NCBI RefSeq assembly: GCF_030680395.1
Contig: NZ_JAUXVR010000025.1
Location: 124,001-188,000 of the forward strand
From: Methylobacter sp.
Lineage (GTDB): Bacteria > Pseudomonadota > Gammaproteobacteria > Methylococcales > Methylomonadaceae
Length of the DNA: 64,000 nucleotides
Reading direction: 5' to 3'
Each line of letters begins with the position of its first letter. The first letter of the stretch is position 1. Below, piece after piece: positions 1-8,961 of the stretch. The notes beneath the pieces were generated by a model that saw only the letters and a list, made by a program, of their open reading frames with translations, made no database searches and was not told the DNA's origin. The position numbers and the translations under genes were made by a program.

Positions 1-2
1 TA

Positions 3-2249
3 GAGCAAATGATGATTGCGATTTATGACGCAAATCCTGATGCTTTCTATAAAGGAAATGTCTATGCGTTAACTGCTGGAAAAATGCTGAGGATTCCTGA
101 AAGAGAAGCTGTTCTAAAATTATCACGAAATCAGGCATTAGCGGAATTCAACCGGCATAAAAAAGCCTGGAAGAATCATTCGGCGCCCGCTCACGATGGA
201 GTCGCAAAGGAAAAGTCTGTCCTGAGCAGAGCCGAAGGGTCTGGCGATAATCAGTTAACTCTGGTTGCCCCCACTAAAGCGGCGGTCGCCGATCACGCTG
301 TTGTAACGTCGGTTAATGAACAGGCAAGTACTGAAAAGAAAGCAGTCGATGCATCTTCGGTAACCTCGGAGATTGTTAAAGGTAAAACTGAAAGGGGTGC
401 AAGTGAAACCGTATCGGCCGACGGTGGGACGCAAAGCAAGATAGCAGAGTTGGAAAAACAGCTGGCGATGATGCAGGAATTGATCGCTTTAAAGGATCAA
501 CAGCTCGCAGCTTTGCAGAATAAGTCTAAGGAAAATCCTGTTGTTCAAGAGCATGTAGCGCCGGGCCAGATTGTTGAGGCCAAACCTGCCGGCCAAGTCA
601 CACTCGTTCCTCAATCGGCTGAGGCAGCGTCAGGCGAGATTGTGGCGCCCCAACCTGCTGACCAAGTAATGCCAGTTCCTCAGCCGCCTGAGTCAGTGTC
701 AGGCGATGTTGTGACAACAAAGCCTGTAGATCAAGTTCCTCCAGTTTCCCAGCAAGCTGTCGCTCAGCCAGTACAGCCAGTGGCTCAACCGGAACCTGAA
801 GCAGGTGGCTTATTCGATCCGTATTATCTGGGTGCGGGTGGTGCCGGGTCGGTGATTTTGGCGTTGATGGGATGGTTTTGGTGGCGGAAAAGCAAGGTTG
901 ACGAGGAAACGAATACAGAAAGCATGTTTGCCTCTTCGGGCATGATCAACATGCCTGAAGCCGATGAAAGTCTTTCTGTACCGGTTGTCGAAGATGGCGC
1001 AATTCATGATGTGGGCACGGTAGGCGAAAGTTCTTTCTTAAGTGAATTTACACCGAGTGATTTTGACTCATTTGATACCGATCAGGGAGAAATTGATCCT
1101 ATATCCGAGGCTGATGTTTATCTTGCTTACGGTCGTTATCAGCAGGCCGAAGAACTAATACGGCAAGCGATTAAAGATCAGCCGAACCGCGATGAATGTA
1201 AGTTGAAATTGCTGGAAATTTTTTACGCTAACGAAAACAAAGCGGCTTTTGAAGTCTATGCCAATGAACTGGTAGAGGCAGGTAAGCAGAATGAGGTCGA
1301 GTTTTGGGAAAAAGCGGCTGAAATGGGGCGTGAGATTTGTCCTGACTTGCCATTATTTTCTTCAGGAGAAGATCTGTTTGCAGTGACTGACAATGCATCC
1401 GTTGAAAATAGTAATGAAAGTATCGGCGGAAATGGCGGGTTCAATAAAGAGAACCTATTTGCTGGAACGACTTCTTTCGGGGCGGCGGCCGGTGTGGGTT
1501 TTGCTAAGGAAACAACGGCACCAAAGAGTGAAGAGCTGGATATTGATTTAATTTTATCTGAAGCTGATTCTTTTGTTCATGAGCAGCGAAATAATGAAGA
1601 CATTGATTTCGATTTAAGTTCATTTTCAATGGACACCAAGGAATCGGATAAAGCGGAGAAAGATGTTGTCGCTTCCAGTGTTTTTGCGGATAAATCCTCA
1701 GATGCGCAGATAGAAAGCATTGATTTTGATTTAGGTTCATTCTCAATGGACACCAAGGAATCGGATGAAGCGGAGAAAGACTTTGTTGCTTCCAATGTTT
1801 TTTTGGACATGCCATCAGGGACACAGCTACCCAACAAACAGCAGGAGTTCGAAGCGTATATATTTGATTCCGGTTCCAATAATGCTGAAATAAATGAAAT
1901 CGAAAGTCTTGATTTTAGCGCTTTAGAAAATAGCAATAAAAAGCAACAGGATGTTGAATTTTCTACGGATAAGGCACTAGATTTTAATGATGATTTTGGC
2001 GACGATTTTGACTTTAATTTTGATTTGGATATGCCTCTAACAACCAGTGGACAGTCCACTCAATATGATGAATTTGGTGTTTCTGATCTTACCAATATGG
2101 ATGAGTTGGAAACGAAGCTGGATTTGGCAAAAGCGTATGTCGATATGGGCGATGCCGATGCGGCCAAAGATATTGCCAAAGAAGTACTTGAACAAGGTAC
2201 GATCGAGCAAAAAAAAGCAGCCCAAGCGTTGCTTGACGAGCTGGACTAA
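3..2249 (+). CDS. fimV: FimV/HubP-like polar hub protein, 5' end missing
   Basis: The frame is already open at the window edge and the first visible residues (EQMMIAIYDANPDAF..GN) match the FimV N-terminal domain, so the true start lies upstream. About 749 residues are visible. A coiled coil (about residues 145-170) is followed by a Pro/Gln/Val-rich linker, one membrane segment (about 273-294) and a long acidic cytoplasmic region. A TPR-like stretch (about 375-440) begins ADVYLAYGRYQQAEELI. The typical FimV C-terminal domain (LDLAKAYVDMGDADAAKDI) closes the protein. FimV proteins organise the cell pole for type IV pili and polar flagella, which suits the flagellar genes downstream. Two 39-residue repeats lie in the acidic region. 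Confidence 0.88.
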   Translation, partial: EQMMIAIYDANPDAFYKGNVYALTAGKMLRIPEREAVLKLSRNQALAEFNRHKKAWKNHSAPAHDGVAKEKSVLSRAEGSGDNQLTLVAPTKAAVADHAVVTSVNEQASTEKKAVDASSVTSEIVKGKTERGASETVSADGGTQSKIAELEKQLAMMQELIALKDQQLAALQNKSKENPVVQEHVAPGQIVEAKPAGQVTLVPQSAEAASGEIVAPQPADQVMPVPQPPESVSGDVVTTKPVDQVPPVSQQAVAQPVQPVAQPEPEAGGLFDPYYLGAGGAGSVILALMGWFWWRKSKVDEETNTESMFASSGMINMPEADESLSVPVVEDGAIHDVGTVGESSFLSEFTPSDFDSFDTDQGEIDPISEADVYLAYGRYQQAEELIRQAIKDQPNRDECKLKLLEIFYANENKAAFEVYANELVEAGKQNEVEFWEKAAEMGREICPDLPLFSSGEDLFAVTDNASVENSNESIGGNGGFNKENLFAGTTSFGAAAGVGFAKETTAPKSEELDIDLILSEADSFVHEQRNNEDIDFDLSSFSMDTKESDKAEKDVVASSVFADKSSDAQIESIDFDLGSFSMDTKESDEAEKDFVASNVFLDMPSGTQLPNKQQEFEAYIFDSGSNNAEINEIESLDFSALENSNKKQQDVEFSTDKALDFNDDFGDDFDFNFDLDMPLTTSGQSTQYDEFGVSDLTNMDELETKLDLAKAYVDMGDADAAKDIAKEVLEQGTIEQKKAAQALLDELD
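1601..1803 (+). repeat. In-frame direct repeat inside fimV, 117-bp period
   Basis: The unit starting at 1601 recurs at 1718. Both encode IDFDL-S/G-SFSMDTKESD-x-AEKD followed by VASxVF. The period is 117 bp (39 codons) and the second copy is slightly shorter, so the repeat keeps the frame. It lies in the acidic, low-complexity cytoplasmic part of FimV and looks like a recent duplication. Confidence 0.85.
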
Positions 2250-2262
2250 AATCGGTTTTTGC

Positions 2263-2303
2263 AGCCCATAAAAAAAGCCCTTCATGGGCTTTTTTTATGG
2301 GCT
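2263..2303. terminator. Bidirectional terminator between fimV and the Hpt gene
   Basis: A perfect 18-bp inverted repeat (arms 2263-2280 and 2286-2303, loop TTCAT) has A-rich and T-rich tracts inside the arms. It separates the convergent fimV and Hpt genes and can end transcription from both sides. The last bases overlap the stop of the minus-strand gene. Confidence 0.85.
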
Positions 2304-3130
2304 TAGCATTTGCCAAGATTTGTCAGGATAAATTTTTGGTGACATGTAAAATTTAAGATGCATTGCTGCAGCATGAGAAAGTGCTGATGTGCGCTTGCAT
2401 AATTATTGTTCAACAAGCAGCTTTCCAGTGCGTTTGCCGATTGTTGAATGTCCATTAAGCCACAAAAACTCGCCGAACCATTCAGTTTGTGCGTAATTTC
2501 CCGGGCAAGATTATATTGCTTATTTTCCAGTGCATCTTTAATGTCAATGACCTGCGAAGGTAGTTCCTCGAACAACTTTTCAAACAGGGTTAGAGTAAGG
2601 CGCCGGTTGTTTTTGGCTTTACTCAGGATTATTTGGATGTAATCTAGAGCTGAAGCCTTTGTTTGCCAAAGATCTATAAGCTTATTAAGTTGTTGCTCGG
2701 TTATTGGTCCAGTCAGGCTACCATCAAACTCTGTCGAGCATTGTTGATCGCTCTGGGCGTCTTTCGTCGGATTAATGATGGCAATGACCGGTGTTTTGTT
2801 GTTTATGCCAAGAGGATCTTTGATTCGAGTGATAAGTTCGGTCTGCCATGGATGAAGGTCGAGACTGCTCCCGGCAGTCCTCGGCATTTCCTCCATCCAT
2901 GGAGGGCGGAAATGCCGTAATCGGTCGGGAACAGCTGCGATCGAAAAGTTTACAGTCAAGTCAAGCAGTATCAAGTTGAATGGGGTCGTTTCAATGCACA
3001 TTAAAATATCATCGTATGCGGTGGTTACAATAATATTTTGATACCGGTGTTTCAGTGATAAATGATTAATATCGATATTACCAGTCATTAGTACCATAAA
3101 TTGGTCATGCTGCTTTGGTTTCAATGCCAT
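2303..3130 (-). CDS. Hpt-domain protein with degenerate receiver-like N-terminus
   Basis: The 275-aa product ends in a histidine phosphotransfer domain (about residues 165-265) with the motif HKLNGSASFCG and candidate phospho-His 214. The N-terminal part resembles a response-regulator receiver, with FNLILLDL placing an Asp at residue 57 and TPVIAI near 113-118. The usual MPxMDG loop is replaced by a longer stretch encoded by an inverted repeat at 2882-2917. Hpt modules relay phosphate between hybrid kinases and regulators; the partner is not visible here. The start ATG at 3130 has a weak GGAAA upstream. Flagellar genes lie on the opposite strand, so a link with motility or FimV is only inferred. 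Confidence 0.72.
   Translation of the reverse strand: MALKPKQHDQFMVLMTGNIDINHLSLKHRYQNIIVTTAYDDILMCIETTPFNLILLDLTVNFSIAAVPDRLRHFRPPWMEEMPRTAGSSLDLHPWQTELITRIKDPLGINNKTPVIAIINPTKDAQSDQQCSTEFDGSLTGPITEQQLNKLIDLWQTKASALDYIQIILSKAKNNRRLTLTLFEKLFEELPSQVIDIKDALENKQYNLAREITHKLNGSASFCGLMDIQQSANALESCLLNNNYASAHQHFLMLQQCILNFTCHQKFILTNLGKC
2870..2917. repeat. REP-like palindrome inserted in the Hpt gene
   Basis: Outer arms CGGCATTTCC (2882-2891) and GGAAATGCCG (2908-2917) enclose a second stem, CTCCAT-CC-ATGGAG. The element is preceded by TCCTCGGCA. It encodes residues about 72-83 of the Hpt protein, in frame. The same layout (TCCTCGGCA, then CTGCAT-CC-ATGCAG) occurs at 27851-27897. Confidence 0.65.
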
Positions 3131-3593
3131 TTTATTTTTCCAAGGAAAGATGTTGCTTTGATGAGGAATTGCATATAACGATCAAGAATATTTATCGTGG
3201 AACAGTTTGATAGTTTTGGCTGTAATAGAAAGTTTTATTTAATTTCATTGCGCGTAATAGGGTGTCGGTTTTGTGGCGGCTTCATTTTTTAAGGCCGCAG
3301 TTCTGTGAGTGTATTTATTTGCTTAACTATTCGAGACTTATAATTAATACTTGGCGTAGTTAATTATTAACATTTACAAGTATTGCTATCTTATTCTTTT
3401 AAAAGGATCTTTTTTCTTGTATGATTTGGTTTTATGCTGTCGGTCAATAATAGCATTCAGCTGTTTGTTAATGATATTTACAGAGGTAAGCGGATTGCAG
3501 CTATATTTTATTAGATTGTTTTTGCACGTATTATTATTCTGTGGTCTTTAAATTGCTTAATTACTGATTAAAAACTAAAGGGTTTGTTAAAAC
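3131..3593. other. AT-rich intergenic region upstream of fliL
   Basis: This 463-bp gap lies between two divergently transcribed genes and should hold the promoters of both. I see no convincing open frame. I also could not find a clear sigma-54 (GG-N10-GC) or sigma-28 promoter by eye. AAAGGG sits about ten bases before the fliL ATG as a ribosome-binding site. Confidence 0.5.
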
Positions 3594-4097
3594 ATGGCTG
3601 AACTTGAGCAAGAAAGCGGAGAGGGAAAAAAATCTCCTAAAACGCTGATCATCATGATTGTCGCGGCAGTAATTTTATTAGCAGCGGGTGGCGGTGTCAC
3701 TTTCTTCCTTATGAAAGGAGATTCATCTAACGGCGAAAAAGTTGAACATGGTGGCGAGGATGAGGCGGCAGTTCATGTAGAAAAACTCTATTTTGATATG
3801 AGTAAACCCGTTGTTGTCGATTTCCCCAAGGGTTCGACAGTCAAGCACGGACGAATTACGGTGTCTATGTTGGTCGAGGGTGCTGAGACTATTGAAGTTT
3901 TGAAAAAAAATGAACCTATGATACGTAATAATCTGCTGATGCTGATTGGTGCACAGGATCCGGCCAGTTTGAATAGTCGTGAAGGAAAGGAGATGTTAGG
4001 TAAAGCCATGTTAGATGATGTGACCGCCGTTTTAGTAAAAATGGCAGGGAAAGGGCAGGTTAAACAGATATTTTTTACTTCATTTGTAATGCAATAA
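3594..4097 (+). CDS. fliL: Flagellar basal body-associated protein FliL
   Basis: The 167-aa protein has a short charged cytoplasmic N-terminus, one membrane segment (about residues 18-40) and a periplasmic domain (LYFDMSKPVVVDFP onward). This is the normal FliL plan and length. FliL sits at the inner membrane around the stator and modulates motor torque and stator stability. It is the first gene of a long flagellar run and ends one base before the fliM ATG. No paralog is visible nearby. Confidence 0.9.
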   Translation: MAELEQESGEGKKSPKTLIIMIVAAVILLAAGGGVTFFLMKGDSSNGEKVEHGGEDEAAVHVEKLYFDMSKPVVVDFPKGSTVKHGRITVSMLVEGAETIEVLKKNEPMIRNNLLMLIGAQDPASLNSREGKEMLGKAMLDDVTAVLVKMAGKGQVKQIFFTSFVMQ

Positions 4098-4098
4098 C

Positions 4099-5094
4099 AT
4101 GAGTGATTTACTCTCGCAGGCAGAAATCGATGCACTGCTAAACGGTGTAAGCGACGGAGATATTGAAACAGAGGATGATTCCGAGTTTTATTCTGAAGCA
4201 GGTACCGAAGAATTTCATGAAAAAGGCGTAGTCAGGGAATATGACTTTGCCAGTCAGGAAAGAATTGTTCGCGGGCGTATGCCGACCCTGGAAATGGTTA
4301 ATGAACGGTTTGCCAGGTTTATCCGTATTTCGTTATTCAATTTTCTACGCCGTTCGGCAGAAATCTTTATATCCGGCATTCAGGTTCAAAAATTTTCTGA
4401 ATACATACAAGGGCTACTGGTTCCAACCAATCTGACAATTGTTCGGTTTAACCCCCTGCGTGGTAAGGCGTTGATAGTCATCGATCCGCGACTTGTTTTT
4501 ACCGTGGTAGACAATTTTTTTGGCGGTGCAGGACAATTTTATAATCAGACCGAAGGAAGGGAATTCACACCGACTGAAATGCGGGTGGTTAGGATCATTA
4601 TCGATATGATTTTCAAGGACTTGAAAGAAGCCTGGAAGCCGGTCATGGAGCTTGATTTTGAATATGTGGGCGCAGAAATTAATCCGCGATTTGCCAATAT
4701 TATAGGGCCTGGAGAGATTATTGTGATCTCTACCATTCATGTTGAGCTGGAAGGTGGGGGCGGTGATGTCAATATTGCTATGCCCTATGCGATGCTTGAG
4801 CCAATCCGCGAATTGCTGGATGCCATCAGTAGTGACAGTGGCGAGGTAGATGGTGGTTGGCAGGCTGCATTACGTGGAGAAGTGTTAAGAGCGGAAGTGA
4901 GTGTCAACAGTCTGCTGGTGGAAAAAAACATGACTATAAGAGACGTTATGCGTTTAAAAAAAGGTGATGTAATACCTATTGATATGCCGGACACTGTGAT
5001 TCTTAAAGCAGAAGGAATTCCTGTGTTTGAAGGTAAAGTCGGCATATCGGACGGTAATTATGCAATACAAATTATCGATAAAGTAAGGTCTTGA
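4099..5094 (+). CDS. fliM: Flagellar motor switch protein FliM
   Basis: The 331-aa length is typical. The N-terminal LLSQAEIDALLNGV peptide is the CheY-P binding motif. The middle domain contains VREYDFASQERIVRGRMPTLE and the C-terminus is a SpoA/FliN-like domain (about 255-325). FliM forms the cytoplasmic C-ring with FliG and FliN and switches rotation direction. The conserved CheY-binding peptide implies that a chemotaxis system exists elsewhere in the genome, although no che gene is in this cluster. Confidence 0.95.
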   Translation: MSDLLSQAEIDALLNGVSDGDIETEDDSEFYSEAGTEEFHEKGVVREYDFASQERIVRGRMPTLEMVNERFARFIRISLFNFLRRSAEIFISGIQVQKFSEYIQGLLVPTNLTIVRFNPLRGKALIVIDPRLVFTVVDNFFGGAGQFYNQTEGREFTPTEMRVVRIIIDMIFKDLKEAWKPVMELDFEYVGAEINPRFANIIGPGEIIVISTIHVELEGGGGDVNIAMPYAMLEPIRELLDAISSDSGEVDGGWQAALRGEVLRAEVSVNSLLVEKNMTIRDVMRLKKGDVIPIDMPDTVILKAEGIPVFEGKVGISDGNYAIQIIDKVRS

Positions 5095-5149
5095 ATCAAA
5101 CTGACGCACTTTAGGGTTTGATTATAACAATATTAAGTTGGGAAATAAG

Positions 5150-5530
5150 ATGAGTGAATACCCGAATACACCTGAGGGTGCGGAAACGATTGATGATTTT
5201 GAGGCTGCTGCATTCCAGGAATTTAATAGTCAGTTTGAAGACAAAAGATCGTCTTCAGCTTCAGGTGATGAAATCAATCTTGATGTTATTTTGGATGTTC
5301 CCGTTACTATTTCTATGGAAATCGGCCGGACACAGATTAATATCAGAAATCTTTTGCAGTTAAACCAAGGCTCGGTTGTTGAATTGGAGCGTTTTGCCGG
5401 AGAGCCGCTTGATGTGCTGGTAAACGGCACATTGATTGCTCATGGTGAAGTGGTGGTGATCAATGATAAATTCGGTATTCGCTTAACCGATGTCATCAGT
5501 CCATCTGAACGGGTTAAAAGATTAGCCTGA
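5150..5530 (+). CDS. fliN: Flagellar motor switch protein FliN
   Basis: The C-terminal SpoA domain (LDVILDVPVTISMEIGRT to the end) is diagnostic. I chose the ATG at 5150 (126 aa) because GGGA lies six bases upstream; an in-frame TTG at 5138 would add four residues. FliN is the lower C-ring protein that binds FliM and FliH and helps dock the export apparatus. The stop codon overlaps the fliO start (TGATG), which suggests translational coupling. Confidence 0.93.
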   Translation: MSEYPNTPEGAETIDDFEAAAFQEFNSQFEDKRSSSASGDEINLDVILDVPVTISMEIGRTQINIRNLLQLNQGSVVELERFAGEPLDVLVNGTLIAHGEVVVINDKFGIRLTDVISPSERVKRLA

Positions 5531-6003
5531 TGCCTGAAAAAATAATTGTCGCGTGGTTGATGTTTTGGTGGTTTCCTGTCTGCTTTGCTGTACCGGGCGC
5601 CGATGTTCCAAAACAGACAGTCAGGACGGTTTCTTCCGGAGATATGCTGCATTGGGGCGTTGGGTTGCTGATGGTCTTGGGCATCTTTTTTTTCTGTGTA
5701 TGGGGAATGCGCAAGTTAAGCGGAATCTCTGTCAACGGCGCAGAAAAAATGCGCATTGTCGGCGGCCTGTCGTTGGGTATGCGGGAAAAAGTCATTTTGC
5801 TCCAGGTCGGAAAAAAACAGCTTATTTTAGGTGTGACACCGGGGCGTATAGACGCTTTGCATGTGTTGGAGGGCGACGATTGTTTGAACAGCAACGGCTG
5901 CAAGGATGGGGGAACAGTTGCCAATGAACCTTCGTGTATCGGTAAAGATAGCGGATTTAGTGCAATTGTGAAGCAAGTGATGAAAGGACACTCTAATGCA
6001 TAA
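5530..6003 (+). CDS. fliO: Flagellar biosynthetic protein FliO
   Basis: The 157-aa product has an N-terminal signal-like segment (about residues 5-20) and a membrane segment (about 40-60). A cytoplasmic FliO domain follows, including [29 protein letters not shown]. FliO assists assembly of the FliP ring of the flagellar type III export gate. It lies between fliN and fliP, as in most bacteria, and overlaps fliP by eight bases. Confidence 0.9.
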   Translation: MPEKIIVAWLMFWWFPVCFAVPGADVPKQTVRTVSSGDMLHWGVGLLMVLGIFFFCVWGMRKLSGISVNGAEKMRIVGGLSLGMREKVILLQVGKKQLILGVTPGRIDALHVLEGDDCLNSNGCKDGGTVANEPSCIGKDSGFSAIVKQVMKGHSNA

Positions 6004-6754
6004 AAGCATCTTGTTCCGGTTGCTGATTATTAGCATTGCATTTTTGTTGGTCGAGACACCCGCTTACGCCGTAGCGGGGATTGAAGCAGTCACCGTTACG
6101 ACGGGCAAGCAAGGCGCCCAAACTTATACGGTAACGATCCAGATTCTGGCGTTAATGACCTTGTTAACCGTGTTGCCGGCGCTGTTGTTGACCATGACTT
6201 CATTTACCCGGATCATGATTGTTCTAAGTTTACTGCGAACGGCTTTAGGTACCGGACAGGCGCCGAGTAATCAGGTGTTATTAGGCTTGTCACTGTTTTT
6301 GACTGTTTTTATTATGATGCCGGTTTTTGACAAAGTGAATACCGAAGCCGTTCAGCCTTATCTCGAAGAGAAAATCGACGTTACTGTCGCCATTGAAAAA
6401 GCGTCCGAACCCTTCCGGCAATTTATGCTAAAACAGACCAGAGAGGCCGATCTGGAATTGTTTATCAGGATTTCCGGCAATGCAGAGCTGGAGTCAGCCG
6501 AAAACGTGCCGTTTTCGTTGTTGTTGCCGGCTTTTGTAACCAGTGAGTTGAAAACGGCATTTCAAATAGGCTTCCTGATTTTTTTACCTTTTTTGATCAT
6601 CGATTTGGTGGTTGCCAGCGTGCTGATGTCCATGGGTATGATGATGTTGTCACCGATGATTATTTCTCTCCCGTTTAAAATAATGTTGTTTGTTCTTGCT
6701 GATGGTTGGTCTTTGATCATGGAAATGTTAGCGGCAAGCTTTTATGTTAGCTGA
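5996..6754 (+). CDS. fliP: Flagellar export gate protein FliP
   Basis: The 252-aa protein has a cleavable-type signal peptide (about 1-25, ending near AYA). Four membrane segments follow, with the conserved [17 protein letters not shown] and [29 protein letters not shown] blocks split by a periplasmic loop. FliP forms the core of the export gate with FliQ and FliR. Length and order match the family. Confidence 0.96.
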   Translation: MHKSILFRLLIISIAFLLVETPAYAVAGIEAVTVTTGKQGAQTYTVTIQILALMTLLTVLPALLLTMTSFTRIMIVLSLLRTALGTGQAPSNQVLLGLSLFLTVFIMMPVFDKVNTEAVQPYLEEKIDVTVAIEKASEPFRQFMLKQTREADLELFIRISGNAELESAENVPFSLLLPAFVTSELKTAFQIGFLIFLPFLIIDLVVASVLMSMGMMMLSPMIISLPFKIMLFVLADGWSLIMEMLAASFYVS

Positions 6755-6773
6755 TAGCGACTCAAGGTAAATT

Positions 6774-7043
6774 ATGGTACCGGAAACTGTTTACATGGTT
6801 GGACAGGAAGCGATGATTGTTGCGATCAAGCTGACTGCGCCGGTGTTGCTGCCCTCTTTGGCAGTAGGCTTGATTATCGCAATGTTTCAGGCGGCTACCC
6901 AGATCAATGAAGCGACATTGACTTTTGTGCCCAAGGTCATCGTTATAGGGCTTGTTTTGATGATTATGGGGCCGGGAATGCTGCAAATGTTCCTTGATTA
7001 TTTTCAGGGCTTGATTCGGGATATTCCGCATTTAATTGGCTGA
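6774..7043 (+). CDS. fliQ: Flagellar export gate protein FliQ
   Basis: This is an 89-aa hydrophobic protein with two membrane hairpins. It carries the family pattern PVLLPSLAVGLIIAMFQAATQINEATLTF-P across the cytoplasmic turn. FliQ packs around the FliP-FliR helix of the export gate. The gene sits 19 bp after fliP and ends three bases before fliR. Confidence 0.96.
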   Translation: MVPETVYMVGQEAMIVAIKLTAPVLLPSLAVGLIIAMFQAATQINEATLTFVPKVIVIGLVLMIMGPGMLQMFLDYFQGLIRDIPHLIG

Positions 7044-7046
7044 ACT

Positions 7047-7820
7047 TTGAATTTTACCGAAGAGCAAATTCTCGGCCATGTGGCATTATTTATATGGCCG
7101 TTAATGCGCGTCAGTGCAATGTTTGTATCTGTGCCGTTGTTTAGCATTCGATCAGTACCGGCTCGAGTCAGGCTGATTCTTTCAGTGGCAATAACGCTGG
7201 TTGTCATGCCTTTGCTTCCTCCTTTGCCGGCTGTTGACATGTTTAGTTACACCGGATTTATGATGGCTCTGACGCAAGTTGTGATCGGTTTGACGAGCGG
7301 TTTTATTTTGCAACTGGTTTTTGCCTCAGTCGTTTTTGCAGGGCAAGGTATCGCTTTAAGTATGGGCTTGGGTTTTTCGATGATGGTCGATCCGCAAAGC
7401 GGGGAGCAGGTGCCTGTGGTTGCACAAATCTATACAGTGACCACTACGTTGATTTTTATCAGTTTGGATGGGCACTTGTTGTTGATACAAATGCTGCTGG
7501 ACAGTTTTAAGACCTTGCCCATTGGTATTGACGGTATAGATAAAGCGAATATCTGGTCAATCCTCCTATGGAGCAGCCAGATATTTGCCGGCGGCTTATT
7601 GTTGGCTATGCCTGTTATTGCCAGTTTGTTGTTGGTTAATGTCATTTTTGGGGTGGCGGCCAGAGCGGCTCCACAATTACAAATTTTTTCGGTGGGATTC
7701 CCGGTAACCTTGATGTTGGGACTACTGTTGGTTTGGAAAACATTGCCTGATGTGTTGGATCAGTTTTCCGGAATGTTAACGGATGCTTATGGTTTCATCG
7801 GGCAGTTGTTGCGCTTATAA
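7047..7820 (+). CDS. fliR: Flagellar export gate protein FliR
   Basis: The 257-aa protein has about six membrane segments and the conserved RVSAMFVSVPLF and GQGIALSMGLGFSMMVDP motifs. It completes the FliP5Q4R1 export gate. The only start that fits the family N-terminus (NFTEEQIL) is a TTG codon at 7047. This may keep FliR at lower dose, in line with its single copy per gate. Confidence 0.95.
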   Translation: MNFTEEQILGHVALFIWPLMRVSAMFVSVPLFSIRSVPARVRLILSVAITLVVMPLLPPLPAVDMFSYTGFMMALTQVVIGLTSGFILQLVFASVVFAGQGIALSMGLGFSMMVDPQSGEQVPVVAQIYTVTTTLIFISLDGHLLLIQMLLDSFKTLPIGIDGIDKANIWSILLWSSQIFAGGLLLAMPVIASLLLVNVIFGVAARAAPQLQIFSVGFPVTLMLGLLLVWKTLPDVLDQFSGMLTDAYGFIGQLLRL

Positions 7821-7823
7821 ATT

Positions 7824-8954
7824 ATGGCTGAAGATTCAGATCAAGAAAAAACAGAAGAACCTACCGGCAAGCGTTTAGAAGACGCCAGGAAAAAAGGTCA
7901 GATTGCCCGTTCCAGAGAGCTTAATACGTTTGCCATACTGATGGTCAGTGCAACATTCTTGCTTATGCAGGGAGAGAAAATCGGCAAGGGGCTGTTAGAA
8001 ATGATGCGGATTGAATTTCAGGTGAGTCGCGCAACCATTTTTGATCCGGGCAGCGCTACGCTGCATTTTAAGCAGGCGATGAGCGATGGGCTTATTTTGA
8101 TTGCGCCGTTTTTTGCGTTCATGGTTATTGTCGCGATTGTTGCGCCCATCTCATTGGGTGGCTGGATATTTAGCTGGGAGGCTATTTCTCCGAAGATGGA
8201 AAAATTGGATCCCATCAAGGGCATACCCCGACTGTTTGCGGTGCGGGGATTGGTGGAGATGCTCAAAGCGTTACTGAAAATCTTGTTGGTCTTTGCCGTT
8301 GCAACTGTTTTGTACAGATCCTTTATCAGTGAATTGCTCGGCTTGGGCGCCGAGCCGCTGAAGCAGGCAATTGGTCATGCCTTAAATATTATTGGCACGT
8401 GCTTCTTAATGCTCAGTGCGTCATTGGTATTAATTGCAATGATTGACGTGCCCTATCAGCTGTGGGATCACAGTAAGAAGCTGAAAATGACCTTGCAGGA
8501 AATCAAGGATGAACATAAAGAATCCGAGGGTAGTCCTGAAGTAAAGGGCCGCCAGCGCAGGATGCAAATGGATATGGCGCAAAACCGGATGATGTCGGAA
8601 GTGCCGAAAGCCGATGTTATTGTTACCAATCCCAGCCATTATGCGGTAGCCTTAAGATATGATCAGAACTCAAATAGCGCGCCAACATTAGTCGCCAAAG
8701 GTGTCGATTTGATAGCCGCCCAAATTCGTAATGTGGCGATCGGTGCTGATGTGCCGCTGGTAGCGTCTCCGCCTTTAGCCAGAGCGTTGTATTATTCGAC
8801 CGAGATAGATAGAGAGATACCGCAGGGGCTTTATTTAGCCGTGGCTCAAATACTTGCCTATGTTTATCAGCTGAAATCGGCACAGAAAAATGACTGGAGA
8901 GTGCCATTGCCACCGAAAGATATTAACGTGCCTGATGAATTTAAACGGGACTAA
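7824..8954 (+). CDS. flhB: Flagellar export switch protein FlhB
   Basis: The 376-aa protein has an N-terminal EKTEEPTGKRLEDARKKGQ signature, four membrane segments and a cytoplasmic domain. FlhB self-cleaves between Asn and Pro to change export specificity from rod/hook to filament. The autocleavage site is N269-P270-S271-H272, so NPTH reads NPSH here; the catalytic Asn-Pro pair is intact. It lies three bases after fliR and just before flhA. Confidence 0.96.
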   Translation: MAEDSDQEKTEEPTGKRLEDARKKGQIARSRELNTFAILMVSATFLLMQGEKIGKGLLEMMRIEFQVSRATIFDPGSATLHFKQAMSDGLILIAPFFAFMVIVAIVAPISLGGWIFSWEAISPKMEKLDPIKGIPRLFAVRGLVEMLKALLKILLVFAVATVLYRSFISELLGLGAEPLKQAIGHALNIIGTCFLMLSASLVLIAMIDVPYQLWDHSKKLKMTLQEIKDEHKESEGSPEVKGRQRRMQMDMAQNRMMSEVPKADVIVTNPSHYAVALRYDQNSNSAPTLVAKGVDLIAAQIRNVAIGADVPLVASPPLARALYYSTEIDREIPQGLYLAVAQILAYVYQLKSAQKNDWRVPLPPKDINVPDEFKRD

Positions 8955-8961
8955 TTAGGGT

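Noticed and set aside
1504-2059. Long minus- and plus-strand ORFs inside fimV
   Set aside because: They are shadows of the repetitive acidic coding sequence.
3131-3593. Sigma-54 promoter upstream of fliL
   Set aside because: No GG-N10-GC pair with the usual context could be found by eye.
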